Origin: Oscillospiraceae bacterium
Lineage (GTDB): Bacteria > Bacillota > Clostridia > Oscillospirales > JAAYXM01
Reading direction: 5' to 3'
Length of the DNA: 59,688 nucleotides
Assembly: GCA_015068085.1 (NCBI GenBank)
Contig: SVLF01000010.1
Location: forward strand, 1 to 59,688
Position 1 is the first letter of the stretch; the number at the start of each line of letters is the position of its first letter. The position numbers and the translations under genes were made by a program. Below the pieces are notes generated by a model that was given only the letters and a program-made list of their open reading frames with translations, was not told the DNA's origin and ran no database searches. Below, piece after piece: positions 1 through 8,296 of the stretch.

Positions 1-17
1 ATACCAGGATAAAAGCA

Positions 18-209
18 TTGAACGTGTATCCGGGATACTTCCCCGAACGGGCGCCGGATAAGAAAATTCTGCCCGCGTTTTTCTGCCCTGTCTGCGGTGC
101 GCAGCTTGACGGAGGAGATACGCTTGCAGAGGACAAGGACGGGGATACGGTAGGTTGTGTTTACTGTATCCGGTATTACGAAATATGGGAGAAAACAATT
201 GATGAATGA
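18..209 (+). CDS. Small zinc-ribbon protein, phage-associated
   Basis: A 63-residue protein with two CxxC knuckles (C23-x2-C26 and C47-x2-C50), the pattern of a small zinc ribbon. The apparent start is TTG at 18, with AGGA at 6-9 as a possible ribosome site. The frame stays open to the window edge, so the true start may lie outside. Its end overlaps the next gene by 8 bases, and the following gene is a phage late-regulator type protein, so this is probably part of a prophage or prophage remnant. The family is not recognised. A role in nucleic-acid binding is only a guess from the zinc knuckles. Confidence 0.55.
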   Translation: MNVYPGYFPERAPDKKILPAFFCPVCGAQLDGGDTLAEDKDGDTVGCVYCIRYYEIWEKTIDE

Positions 210-585
210 CACTTACGAACTTGACACAATGATTGATAATATTCTGGCGCTTAATCAGAGAGAAGCACCTGCAGCACCAAAAAAACGACGCGGAAGATGC
301 AAAAAAGCACCCTCTCCGGTCTGGGCACTGGACTTTCACAACCCCGCCGGCAATCGTACCTTTGCGCTTATATCTATGTGCATCAAGGATAATTTTGAAC
401 AAAGCATTGAAGAGCTTGCCCTTCAAATTGCAACGCTCAAGTCGGTTTCACCCGCAATTGCACTGAAGGTTCTTTTACAGCTTAAAAAACGCGGCGAGCT
501 TGGATATTATGATAACAAAACATTGCGCTTTGTGCAGTGGAAAGGAACGGAGGCATATGATGAACTGGAAAATGCGCGCAATTGA
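202..585 (+). CDS. Hypothetical phage-associated protein
   Basis: A 127-residue protein starting at ATG 202, inside the end of the zinc-ribbon gene. An upstream in-frame start at 157 would lie deep inside that gene and is less likely. The N-terminal third has a basic stretch (KKRRGRCKK). The C-terminal half is predicted helical and ends in a strand-like segment (LGYYDNKTLRFVQW), which resembles a winged-helix layout. I do not recognise the family. The tight overlaps with both neighbours suggest one translationally coupled unit with the downstream ArpU-like regulator. Confidence 0.6.
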   Translation: MNDTYELDTMIDNILALNQREAPAAPKKRRGRCKKAPSPVWALDFHNPAGNRTFALISMCIKDNFEQSIEELALQIATLKSVSPAIALKVLLQLKKRGELGYYDNKTLRFVQWKGTEAYDELENARN

Positions 586-979
586 AGACCTGCGCCACTA
601 TAAATTTATGAAGCTCGGCATAATCAATTCAAAAGAACGTCTTGCAAATATAGATTCTGCAATAAAGCCCTTGCTCCATATGAGCAAAAAGCACAGAACA
701 CAAAAAAATCAGGAGTTTATTGATGCCGCCAAAGAGGCTGACAGGCTTCGGCAAAACATCTCGTCAGCAGAAAGCGTAACCACGCTTGTCGAACGTGCGC
801 TTGAGTCCCTTACCGAGCTTGAACGGGATACTCTTGACAAATTCTATATAGACAACAATCACAAACCGATAACGGTTATTTCAGATGAGTTGGGCTGTTC
901 TGAGCGGTCTCTTTACCGCATACGCCATGAGGCTCTTGAAAAATTCACGCTTGCCATGTACGGAACAGCCGCTTCATAA
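560..979 (+). CDS. ArpU/RinA-like phage late transcriptional regulator
   Basis: A 139-residue protein with an N-terminal helical region rich in charged residues and a C-terminal sigma-70 region 4-like helix-turn-helix (ELERDTLDKFYID followed by ISDELGCSERSLYRIRHEAL). This matches the phage ArpU/RinA/DUF1492 group, which activates late phage genes. GGAACGGAGG at 544-553 serves ATG 557 or 560; 560 is used here. It overlaps the previous gene by 26 bases. Its last codons (Thr-Ala-Ala-Ser and stop) lie inside the 113-bp repeat, so the repeat begins within this gene. No terminase or structural phage gene follows, so the phage region is cut short here. Confidence 0.7.
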   Translation: MNWKMRAIEDLRHYKFMKLGIINSKERLANIDSAIKPLLHMSKKHRTQKNQEFIDAAKEADRLRQNISSAESVTTLVERALESLTELERDTLDKFYIDNNHKPITVISDELGCSERSLYRIRHEALEKFTLAMYGTAAS

Positions 980-1075
980 AAGCTGATACTCGTTACGAAC
1001 AAAACTGCCTGCCTTTCATTATTATATAACAAAAATCCTCGCAACAGAAGTAATTTCCGTTGCGGGGATTTTTGT
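963..1075. repeat. 113-bp perfect direct repeat, left copy
   Basis: These 113 bases recur without mismatch at 26759-26871 in the same orientation. The left copy starts inside the last codons of the ArpU-like gene, includes its stop, and ends just after the terminator hairpin at 1030-1075. The flanking sequence diverges at once on both sides (TTCGATACTG here, AATTTATTTT at the right copy). The two copies bracket 25.7 kb holding carbohydrate locus 1. Confidence 0.95.
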
Positions 1076-1165
1076 TTCGATACTGTACGCTTCTGCATAC
1101 TCTTCGTGTTCCACACTATCCCTTTGCAGGAAGCCACCGTTTCCGGTGTATTCTGTTTTCCTCAT
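1022..1165 (-). pseudogene. Possible truncated small ORF reading into the repeat
   Basis: On the minus strand GGGAGG sits just before an ATG at 1165, opening a 47-codon frame (MRKTEYTGNGGFLQRD...) that runs into the 113-bp repeat and stops inside it. The first 30 residues look protein-like. The last 15 are encoded by the terminator hairpin, which suggests a gene whose 3' part was replaced when the repeat junction formed. The family is not recognised. It could equally be a chance frame. Confidence 0.25.
1030..1075 (+). terminator. Bidirectional terminator after the phage-like genes
   Basis: A hairpin with A-rich left and T-rich right flanks: AAAAATCC-TCGCAAC pairs with GTTGCGGGGATTTTT around a loop of about 13 bases. 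It would stop transcription from the ArpU-like gene. An identical copy in the right repeat would stop the hydrogenase operon from the other strand. Confidence 0.8.
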
Positions 1166-1199
1166 ACCGACCTCCCTCATCATTTACTTAAGACTTATG

Positions 1200-1224
1200 A
1201 TTGTTCGGTCCTTTCCGAAACAAT
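1200..1224. promoter_or_regulatory. Candidate operator: imperfect palindrome
   Basis: ATTGTTCGG (1200-1208) and CCGAAACAAT (1215-1224) form an inverted repeat with a one-base bulge and a 6-base centre. It lies about 85 bases upstream of the predicted promoter of the operon at 1370. Apart from this, 1076-1300 contains no convincing gene: the short plus-strand frame across it has no good ribosome site. Confidence 0.35.
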
Positions 1225-1307
1225 TAAGCAATTTATTCCGAAGGCGTAAATATTGTTTCCGGGATAACCAAAAGCCTTTATTCTTGCCCGATTATGACAA
1301 AATCAGA

Positions 1308-1336
1308 TTGAGAACATGGCGTGCAGGTGATAAAAT
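1308..1336 (+). promoter_or_regulatory. Predicted sigma-70-type promoter of the 1370-8114 operon
   Basis: TTGAGA (1308-1313), a 17-base spacer, then TAAAAT (1331-1336) preceded by TG at the extended -10 position. The leader to the TTG start at 1370 would be about 27 bases, with GGAG at 1358-1361. Confidence 0.55.
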
Positions 1337-1369
1337 ATTTTTAAAGAACTTCAGATTGGAGCGGTATGC

Positions 1370-2491
1370 TTGAATAAAACTTTTTATGTTTTGGATTATT
1401 TATCACAAAAAAATGATGATGAAGCAATTACAGATTGTCTTAAAGAACGAGCCACTTTCCCTGGTCCGGCAACTATCATTTTTTCAGGAAAAGATTACTG
1501 TATCTCTCATGCGGTTTTGATTCCTTCAGAAACAACCATTCTTATCGACGGTTGCACAATTAGTCAAGCGAATTTTACATTTGATAATGTTTTCCGTGGC
1601 GACAACCTTGTTCTTTCCGGAAACGATCCGTATGGACTTCCTCTTAAAGTAAAGTCAATTAAGAATATAAAAATCCTCGGAAAAAATGGTGCGAAAATAC
1701 ACGGACCGAAAAAGAACCCGCTTTTTTTTAACTATATGACAAAAAAGGAAGAGGAGCCGCTCGGTGATTTCTGGGGCTGGCGCACACTTACAATTTCACT
1801 TTCAAAATGCGACGGTTTTGAGGTAGGCGGATTATCTTTTGAAAACGCGCGTTGTTGGACAATGTCTTTTGATATTTGCACAAACGGATATATTCACGAT
1901 ATCTGTTTTGATACAGATGTAAAAAACGGTGACGGTATTGACTTCCGCTCGGGTTGCCACAACTGCTTAGTTGAAAACATAAGCGGATACACAGGGGATG
2001 ATACGGTAGCCTGCTCTGCGCTTTCAAAAGGAAGAATTGAACTTCCTATGCCTAGCAGTATTTATCCGGGTGAATATTATCTTTACCCTATGGAGCCGAC
2101 AAGATATCTTTCCGAGCGAAGTGAAAGTGAAAAAGATATCTCCAATATAACAATAAGAAATGTCAACACCGGTGGTAAACACCATGGGGTAATTTGTCTG
2201 GCTGCAAGAGGATGCAAAGTATATAACATCAAGATAGAAAATATAAGAGAAAATCCGATGAATATCGAAAGCCCTCATAGAGAAGCAACCGTAAAAATAT
2301 ACACAAGTTACGGAGGCGGATATAAAAAAGGAGACATTCACGATATATATGTAAAAAATGTTACATCCACTTACTCCGATAGTGCAGTTTACTGCAACGC
2401 CGAGGTTGAAAATATCACTTTAGAGGGAATTTCAGGTTCTGGAAAAAATGTAATTAATCTGGATTTCCCCGAAGACATAAAAATCATATGA
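1370..2491 (+). CDS. Right-handed beta-helix protein, GH28/pectate-lyase-like
   Basis: A 373-residue protein with repeated short strand motifs typical of a parallel beta-helix (ISNITIRNVNTGG, KVYNIKIENI, IHDIYVKNV, VENITLEGI). The central segment with NGDGIDFRSG and GYTGDD resembles the Asp-rich active-site turns of GH28 polygalacturonases and related enzymes. There is no signal peptide, so it should act in the cytoplasm on imported oligosaccharides. The start appears to be TTG at 1370 with GGAG 8 bases upstream, and no in-frame ATG is nearby. It is the first gene of a five-gene operon, and its stop overlaps an ATG at 2488. The exact substrate cannot be read from the sequence. Confidence 0.7.
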   Translation: MNKTFYVLDYLSQKNDDEAITDCLKERATFPGPATIIFSGKDYCISHAVLIPSETTILIDGCTISQANFTFDNVFRGDNLVLSGNDPYGLPLKVKSIKNIKILGKNGAKIHGPKKNPLFFNYMTKKEEEPLGDFWGWRTLTISLSKCDGFEVGGLSFENARCWTMSFDICTNGYIHDICFDTDVKNGDGIDFRSGCHNCLVENISGYTGDDTVACSALSKGRIELPMPSSIYPGEYYLYPMEPTRYLSERSESEKDISNITIRNVNTGGKHHGVICLAARGCKVYNIKIENIRENPMNIESPHREATVKIYTSYGGGYKKGDIHDIYVKNVTSTYSDSAVYCNAEVENITLEGISGSGKNVINLDFPEDIKII

Positions 2492-2505
2492 AAAGGAGCT
2501 TACCT

Positions 2506-3792
2506 ATGAACTATCCAAACGGGCTTTTATTCCCCAATGAATTGCAGAAGAAGATAAAGGAACAGTTTTGTTTTGTCGATGTCGATCCTGACTACGGCGA
2601 AAGACTTTTCTTCGACAACTCCGGTGGCTCTCTTCGCCTAAAAAAATGCGTTGAGGCAAAGGCATATTATGAACAGTTTCCTGACTGCCCCGAACGCATT
2701 CACGAGCGCTCTGTCGGTCTTCGGGAATTAGTAGATGATGAAACGCGTGAGATTCTTGAAATTGTGTTCGGTGCGAAAAGCGGTGCTCTCATAACTGAGC
2801 TTACAGCTTCGCAGACGATGTTTCATATGGTTGGGCTTATTGTAGAAAACATTCCGGGAACAAATGCCGTTGTTTCAGCCATTGAGCATCCGTCAGCATT
2901 TGATGCTATTGAGTTTTACTGCAAAAAGGCAGGTAAGGAGATGCGTGTTGTTCCGGCAAACAAGAAGACCGGTGGCATCGATCCGGATGAGGTTGTGAGA
3001 TATGTTGATGAAAACACCTGCCTTTTGAGTATTATGTCTGCATCAAACATCTCCGGAAATATAATGAACATCGAGGAGATTGTCAATAGAGCGAGGGCAA
3101 TAAAGCCTGAACTTTATATCATAAGCGATGCTGTTCAGCATGCACCACATTGCATTATGAATGTCGAAAAGCTTAAAATTGACGGAATAAACTTTGCACC
3201 GTATAAATTCTTCGGAGTACGCGGTTGCGGATTTGCTTATGTTTCCGACAGAGTAGCGGCACTTCCACATCACAAGCTCATTGCAAAAGATCAAAAAGTT
3301 TTTGAGCTCGGCACTTGTGCACCCGGAAACTTTGCCGCGATGCGCGAAATTATAGATTATGTCTGTGAGATCGGACACTATTTTATAGATGATGCTTCAA
3401 GAAAAGAGCTGTACAATAAAGGCATGGAAGCGATTCATCTTCATGAGCGCGCGCTTTTGTACCACATGCTTGAAGGAACAAACGATATCCCAGGGCTTCG
3501 TCATATCGATGGTGTTACCGTTTATGTTGATACAAAGGACATAACAAGCCGCGACCTTATCGCCGCAATAGGAATCGACGGTATGAATTTCACCGAAACA
3601 GTTGCGGAATATCAGCGGCACGGAGTGACGGTTTATGAGCGAGTTAACACAAGTATCTATTCAAAAAGAATCGTCGAAGCACTCGGACTTTCCGGTGCAA
3701 TAAGAGTTTCCCCTCTCCACTGTCACGATACGGATGATATTGATAAATTTTTAAAGATAACAGCAGATATTGCAAAATCAAACAAGGAGTGA
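2506..3792 (+). CDS. Class V aminotransferase-fold PLP enzyme (cysteine desulfurase-like)
   Basis: A 428-residue protein of the class V aminotransferase/cysteine desulfurase/isopenicillin-N-epimerase type. Visible landmarks are the FFDNSGGS segment near the N terminus, the cofactor-ring aspartate in ISDAVQHAPH, and the Schiff-base lysine in FAPYKFFGVRG (about K234). AAGGAG at 2491-2496 favours ATG 2506 over ATG 2488. There is no conserved active-site Cys loop that would mark a true sulfur donor, and no Fe-S assembly gene is nearby. Within a sugar-degradation operon it may act on an amino sugar acid or remove an amino or sulfur substituent, which is inference only. Confidence 0.75.
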   Translation: MNYPNGLLFPNELQKKIKEQFCFVDVDPDYGERLFFDNSGGSLRLKKCVEAKAYYEQFPDCPERIHERSVGLRELVDDETREILEIVFGAKSGALITELTASQTMFHMVGLIVENIPGTNAVVSAIEHPSAFDAIEFYCKKAGKEMRVVPANKKTGGIDPDEVVRYVDENTCLLSIMSASNISGNIMNIEEIVNRARAIKPELYIISDAVQHAPHCIMNVEKLKIDGINFAPYKFFGVRGCGFAYVSDRVAALPHHKLIAKDQKVFELGTCAPGNFAAMREIIDYVCEIGHYFIDDASRKELYNKGMEAIHLHERALLYHMLEGTNDIPGLRHIDGVTVYVDTKDITSRDLIAAIGIDGMNFTETVAEYQRHGVTVYERVNTSIYSKRIVEALGLSGAIRVSPLHCHDTDDIDKFLKITADIAKSNKE

Positions 3793-3800
3793 AATTGCAA

Positions 3801-4916
3801 ATGAATAACAAATTTGATTTGGAAAATTCCATTCAAATAAACGACGGACTTACGCAAACAAGCGCTGACGGTATAAATATGGCATTCGACTCCAAGTACG
3901 GAATAATGTTCTGCCTTTATATGCCGGGACATCACGGAAGCTACGGAGAATCGAGAGGAAGAATTGCACTCACGTATTTCCCGGCGTCACAACCTACAAA
4001 CACAAAAACAATCGAAATTTCTGCGGGCAACGAAGAGTATGTCCCGAACCTCATAAGCCTCGGTGACGGCAAAATTCGTGCATTGTATGCAAAAAACAGC
4101 CGTTCGAAAGGTGACCACTATATTCATTATAAGGATTTTGATTTCATCACCAAAACTCTCAGTGAAGAAAGCATTGTTATGGTGAAGCAGGATGACGGAA
4201 ACCTCGTTCCGCTCACCTCATCTGTTCAGTTCGCATACCTTGATAAGCACAATTGCCACGAACACGTGTATGTGCATACAGAGCAAATTGCTATAGGTGG
4301 CCACACCGTTTTTGACGGCGGAGACGGCTATCTCTACGGAGCTGTCTCGAGTTATCTCTCCGAGGTTATTCTCTACCGTTCTGCAGATAACCTTGCGACG
4401 CTTGAATTCTTCGCTGTTTATCCGAGGCCCGCGCAATATGAGTTTGACTACAAGATTTTAAATGGAAAGCTTCACGCCGTTTACCGAACAAACAAGGATA
4501 TTGATTCAATAGCCTATGTTTGCTCCGACGATTTCGGCAAATCCTGGACAGATCCGGTATATTTCAAGGAGAGCATACAGTGCAGACCGAGAATGATTGT
4601 TTACGATAATCATATTCTTATGGCATACAATTATTTCAACAGTGATACTGGCAACCGCCCTGAGATTCAGCAAGGAAGAACGTCTGTAAAAATATGCTAC
4701 GGCGAAGAAGCTGACCCGAATGATAATATTGTCGTTGCAGATCTTTACAGCAAATACGGGATTGTAAATATATGTCTTTCTGATGTTCTGGGCGATATAT
4801 ACTTCGGATACAGCTCAAGTGTTCTTGCACTTGAATATCAGAACGGAAATCCGAAGGTGCGCGGTAAGGATTCCGCCAGATACGTAAAACTCGGAGATTT
4901 AAGGCCTCAGGCATAA
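3801..4916 (+). CDS. Sialidase-like beta-propeller protein
   Basis: A 371-residue protein with a beta-rich, propeller-like pattern and one clear Asp box (SDDFGKSW at about residue 243), the hallmark of sialidase/BNR-fold enzymes. It has no signal peptide. AAGGAG at 3784-3789 places the start at ATG 3801 rather than at the GTG at 3789. The full set of sialidase catalytic residues (Arg triad, Tyr/Glu pair) cannot be assigned confidently, so it may be a different propeller hydrolase or a lyase. It sits between the PLP enzyme and the ceramidase-fold gene in the same operon. Confidence 0.65.
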   Translation: MNNKFDLENSIQINDGLTQTSADGINMAFDSKYGIMFCLYMPGHHGSYGESRGRIALTYFPASQPTNTKTIEISAGNEEYVPNLISLGDGKIRALYAKNSRSKGDHYIHYKDFDFITKTLSEESIVMVKQDDGNLVPLTSSVQFAYLDKHNCHEHVYVHTEQIAIGGHTVFDGGDGYLYGAVSSYLSEVILYRSADNLATLEFFAVYPRPAQYEFDYKILNGKLHAVYRTNKDIDSIAYVCSDDFGKSWTDPVYFKESIQCRPRMIVYDNHILMAYNYFNSDTGNRPEIQQGRTSVKICYGEEADPNDNIVVADLYSKYGIVNICLSDVLGDIYFGYSSSVLALEYQNGNPKVRGKDSARYVKLGDLRPQA

Positions 4917-4938
4917 ATGAAAATAGGAGAATGAAGAT

Positions 4939-6453
4939 ATGAGTAACCTTAAAATAGGATGGGCTGAAACCGATATAACCCCAGATAAGAAGGTTTCTCT
5001 ATTCGGTCAGTTTGCAGAAAGAATTTCCGAATATATTGAGAAACCTCTTACTGCTACAGCTCTCGCCATTGATTCCGGTGAGAACAGTGTTATTTTTTGT
5101 TCTTGCGATCTGGAAGGAGTTGCGTGGAATTTACTCTTAGCCGTGCGAGAGAGATTAATTGCAGAAAACGTCGAGTTTAATCCTCAAAACATAATTTTAA
5201 ATGCCATTCACACACATACCGGATATGGTTACGGTGGTACCCAGCGCTCACAGCTTAACAAAAAAGGCGTTATAGACAACTATAAAGAAATAATTGGAGA
5301 TTACCTCTCTCCCGGACAAATATACATAGAAAAGGTCGCAGTTTCGGATAACAAGGATGTGGCAACCAATGAGGAAAATTTCGCCCTTTTGGTCGATAAA
5401 ATCTCCTTCGTGGTAAAAGAGGCATGGGCGAATCGTTCTCTTGGTTATCTTTCTAACGCCTTCGGGCGCGTACCTGTAGGAATGTGCAGAAGAGCTGTAT
5501 ATTCCGATAACACGGCACAAATGTGGGGAGATACAAACACAGCAGTATTTACCGAACTCGAAAGCGGAAACGATTCCGGCATGGAGCTTTTGTATGTTTT
5601 CGATGAAAACAAGCAACTTACAGGTATAATTTCAAATATTGCCTGTCCTGCTCAGTGCGTTCAGCACCGACATTTTATTTCTCCGGATTTTTGGGGCGAG
5701 GTTAAATTGCGTCTTCGCAATCATTTTGGTGAGCATTTATATCTGTTGCCTCAATGTTCTGCTGCAGGCGATCAGTGTCCGGTTGATCTTATCCGTTGGG
5801 TAGAACCCGAAAGTGACATCAACGATCCAAACTGTGTGCGCCATAATCCCCCAAAACGCAAGGCTGACCCGCCTATGTTTGATCTTTCTGGTATGAAATT
5901 AACAGGAAGACGCATCGCAAATGAAATCATTCAGGTGTTGGAAGATGGACTTAACCTCGCTCAAACCGATGTTCCCTTTGAACACAGGATTATAAATATG
6001 CCTCTTCCGCTCCGCCGTGCAACACTTTCGGATAAGTTGGCAGCAGAAAAAGCAATCCGCGAATATTTCCGTACAAAAAAAGACAATATCGACTACATAG
6101 ACATTGCTAAACTGCAAATTCATTTTGGAATTCTTCAAAGATTCGAGTTGCAAGATTCTGTGGATTGTCTCGAAACGGAAATTCATATTATCAGGATAGG
6201 AAATATAGCTTTTGCCACAAATCCCTTTGAGCTTTTTCTGGATTACGGCAATCTAATAAAGGCAAGGGCTTGCTGTGAGCAAACATTTATCGTCCAGCTT
6301 GCCAACGGTACCGAAGGATATCTGCCAACCCGAAAAGCAGAAATTCACGGTCATTATAGCGCCTTTATTTCAAGCGGTCAGGTTGGTCATGAAGGTGGAG
6401 ATTTGCTTGTACGACAAACTTTAACGAACCTAAACGAAATGTTTGTTAAATAG
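4939..6453 (+). CDS. Ceramidase-fold hydrolase (PF04734-like)
   Basis: A 504-residue cytoplasmic protein resembling the N-terminal domain of neutral/alkaline non-lysosomal ceramidase. It starts with IGWAETDITPDKKVSLFGQ, has the metal-site motif HTHTGYG at about residue 90, and a later segment on fluid quaternary contact (AGDQCPVDLIRW). A paralogue lies at 40725. Ceramide is an unlikely substrate in a cytoplasmic sugar-degradation operon. Family members in polysaccharide loci are probably amidases or esterases acting on substituted sugars (inference). The ribosome site is ATAGGAG just upstream of ATG 4939. Confidence 0.7.
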   Translation: MSNLKIGWAETDITPDKKVSLFGQFAERISEYIEKPLTATALAIDSGENSVIFCSCDLEGVAWNLLLAVRERLIAENVEFNPQNIILNAIHTHTGYGYGGTQRSQLNKKGVIDNYKEIIGDYLSPGQIYIEKVAVSDNKDVATNEENFALLVDKISFVVKEAWANRSLGYLSNAFGRVPVGMCRRAVYSDNTAQMWGDTNTAVFTELESGNDSGMELLYVFDENKQLTGIISNIACPAQCVQHRHFISPDFWGEVKLRLRNHFGEHLYLLPQCSAAGDQCPVDLIRWVEPESDINDPNCVRHNPPKRKADPPMFDLSGMKLTGRRIANEIIQVLEDGLNLAQTDVPFEHRIINMPLPLRRATLSDKLAAEKAIREYFRTKKDNIDYIDIAKLQIHFGILQRFELQDSVDCLETEIHIIRIGNIAFATNPFELFLDYGNLIKARACCEQTFIVQLANGTEGYLPTRKAEIHGHYSAFISSGQVGHEGGDLLVRQTLTNLNEMFVK

Positions 6454-6533
6454 TCATTAAAAAGCAACGGAACTTTGTCCGTCAGAATATATAAAAAACA
6501 GAAAAACTCAAAACAACTAAGGACGTGAATATA

Positions 6534-8114
6534 ATGTATATAGCAATGGATATGGGAACCTCTAACACAAGATTGTGGTTGTGCAGAGGCGATAAAGTTA
6601 TTTCCGCCAAAAAGGGCGCTTTCGGCGCAGGTAGCACCAAAAGTCACAGCAGAGAATATCTATTTAACAGTCTCAGATCACTTATTGATGAGTTGCTTTC
6701 AGAAAGTAGCGTTTCTGCTTCTGAATTAAAGTGTATAATGGTTTCGGGAATGGCGGGAAGCGAAATCGGACTTTGCGATATTTCGCATATACCTTTGCCT
6801 GCTGATATTTATACCCTTGCTGACAATGTAACATCAAAAGCTTTCCCTGAGATTACGGAGATTCCCTTTGTTTTTGTTCCTGGGCTCAAAAAGATGGATG
6901 GAGAAAATCTCGCAGATATAATGCGCGGCGAAGAAACCGAGGTTGCGGGAATTCTTAACCTGATGAACTTGCAAGAAGATTGTCTTCTCGTTCTTCCCGG
7001 CACACATAATAAGATTATAAGCGTCTCAAAATCCGGTGAAATTACGGATTTTCACACAACCTTTAGCGGAGAGCTGATAAATGGAATTATAAACAATTCT
7101 GTTTTGACCGGAGACGTTTCACATGAGTTTGAAATAAACCAAGCCGCCATTTTTGCCGGAAGTGAGTATGCAAAGAAATATGGCACCAATGCTGCTCTTT
7201 TCCACATCAGAGTGATGATGAAAAATGGAAAAGATACTGATTATCTCTCATCCTTTCTGTATGGTGCAGTAATTGGGAAGGACACTCTGCTTATTCATCG
7301 CCTGGCGGGAAGTAAGAGAATATACATCGGTGGCAGAAAGAATCTGCGTCGGGCACATGCGTTTCTACTCGGCGAAGAAAATGTTACTGAGTTTCACGAA
7401 GACATAGCGAACAGTGCGGTGCTTTCCGGACTTATTCAGATATATAAGCTCATCTCCGCCCGCGATGAAAGAGCAAGGATATTGTCCTCAATAGAAAAAG
7501 AAAAGCTTATCGCTATTATACGTGCTCCGGAAAAGCAAAGCTTTATCCCGGCAATGCAAGCATTGTATGACGGCGGTGTGCGCCTTGCCGAAATTACCTA
7601 TGACCGTACACGCAAGCAATCTGCGGAATTTACTGCAAATCTTATAAAATCAGCTGTTGAAACCTTTGGTGAGGATATGTTCATCGGTGCAGGAACTGTC
7701 ACAACTCCCGAAGAAGTTATGCTTACATATAACGCTGGCGGAAAGTTTGTTATTTCGCCAAACTGTGATGCAGAAATTATAAAGCTTACAAAAAAACTCG
7801 GCCTTGTTTCAATTCCTGCTGCATTTACGCCTACCGAGATTGCAGACGCAATTAAAGCGGGTGCTGATTTCGTAAAGCTCTTCCCTGCAGATCAGGTCAG
7901 CGCAGGGTATGTAAAGGCAGTATCTGCTCCGCTTTCCGATGCAAAGCTTCTCGCCGTAGGCGGTGTTGATGTAAGCAATGCCGGCGAGATGATAAAAAGA
8001 GGCTTTTGCGGGGTGGGTATCGGTTCTAACTTATATGATAAAAAACTGATACAGGAGGGCAAATTCACAGAGCTTTCCGAGCTTGCAAAGGCATATGCAG
8101 AAGCTGTTAAATAA
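6534..8114 (+). CDS. 2-keto-3-deoxy-sugar-acid kinase fused to KDPG/KDPGal aldolase
   Basis: A 526-residue bifunctional enzyme. Residues 1 to about 312 match 2-dehydro-3-deoxygalactonokinase (DgoK): MDMGTSNTRLWL phosphate loop, GMAGSEIG, and LVLPGTHNK. Residues about 320-526 match class I KDPG aldolase: catalytic Glu in LAEITYDR (about E353), GAGTVTTPEE, ISPNCD, and Schiff-base Lys in FVKLFPAD (about K448). Together they would phosphorylate 2-keto-3-deoxygalactonate or -gluconate and cleave it to pyruvate and glyceraldehyde 3-phosphate. AAGGA at 6519-6523 favours ATG 6534 over GTG 6525. In E. coli these activities are two separate adjacent genes. Last gene of the operon, ending before a shared terminator. 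Confidence 0.9.
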   Translation: MYIAMDMGTSNTRLWLCRGDKVISAKKGAFGAGSTKSHSREYLFNSLRSLIDELLSESSVSASELKCIMVSGMAGSEIGLCDISHIPLPADIYTLADNVTSKAFPEITEIPFVFVPGLKKMDGENLADIMRGEETEVAGILNLMNLQEDCLLVLPGTHNKIISVSKSGEITDFHTTFSGELINGIINNSVLTGDVSHEFEINQAAIFAGSEYAKKYGTNAALFHIRVMMKNGKDTDYLSSFLYGAVIGKDTLLIHRLAGSKRIYIGGRKNLRRAHAFLLGEENVTEFHEDIANSAVLSGLIQIYKLISARDERARILSSIEKEKLIAIIRAPEKQSFIPAMQALYDGGVRLAEITYDRTRKQSAEFTANLIKSAVETFGEDMFIGAGTVTTPEEVMLTYNAGGKFVISPNCDAEIIKLTKKLGLVSIPAAFTPTEIADAIKAGADFVKLFPADQVSAGYVKAVSAPLSDAKLLAVGGVDVSNAGEMIKRGFCGVGIGSNLYDKKLIQEGKFTELSELAKAYAEAVK

Positions 8115-8246
8115 TAAGTCCTCATATTTCATAAAAAGTGCATAAAACCATAACTGGCAGTAAACTGGTGGTTTGCACAGTCATGGAAGTGGCTAATACA
8201 GGTTTAATCCCTACAAGGGGTATCGAGATTTAAGCACCTACAAGCT
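8115..8246 (+). other. Non-coding stretch with a possible IS200/IS605-type 3' tail
   Basis: Between the kinase-aldolase gene and the terminator lies a stretch with small hairpins (ACCA...TGGT; CCCTACAAGGGG). A short frame (MEVANTGLIPTRGIEI, 8183-8230) recalls the end region of some TnpB-type elements. No tnpB gene is present. The identification rests on resemblance from memory and is weak. Confidence 0.2.
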
Positions 8247-8248
8247 TA

Positions 8249-8288
8249 GGGGCTTCCTCACTAAAAAAGTGAGGAAGCCCCTGGTTTT
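8249..8288. terminator. Shared terminator between convergent operons
   Basis: A strong hairpin, AGGGGCTTCCTCACT, a short A-loop, then AGTGAGGAAGCCCCT, followed by a T-rich run. It ends the plus-strand operon (1370-8114) and, read from the other strand, lies 8 bases beyond the stop of the giant lyase gene. Confidence 0.85.
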
Positions 8289-8296
8289 TGTGTAGA

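Noticed and set aside
1146..1373. 75-codon plus-strand frame before the beta-helix gene, with a vaguely TilS-like WRAGDK segment
   Set aside because: No ribosome site, contains the predicted promoter of the operon, and the resemblance is too short to be meaningful.
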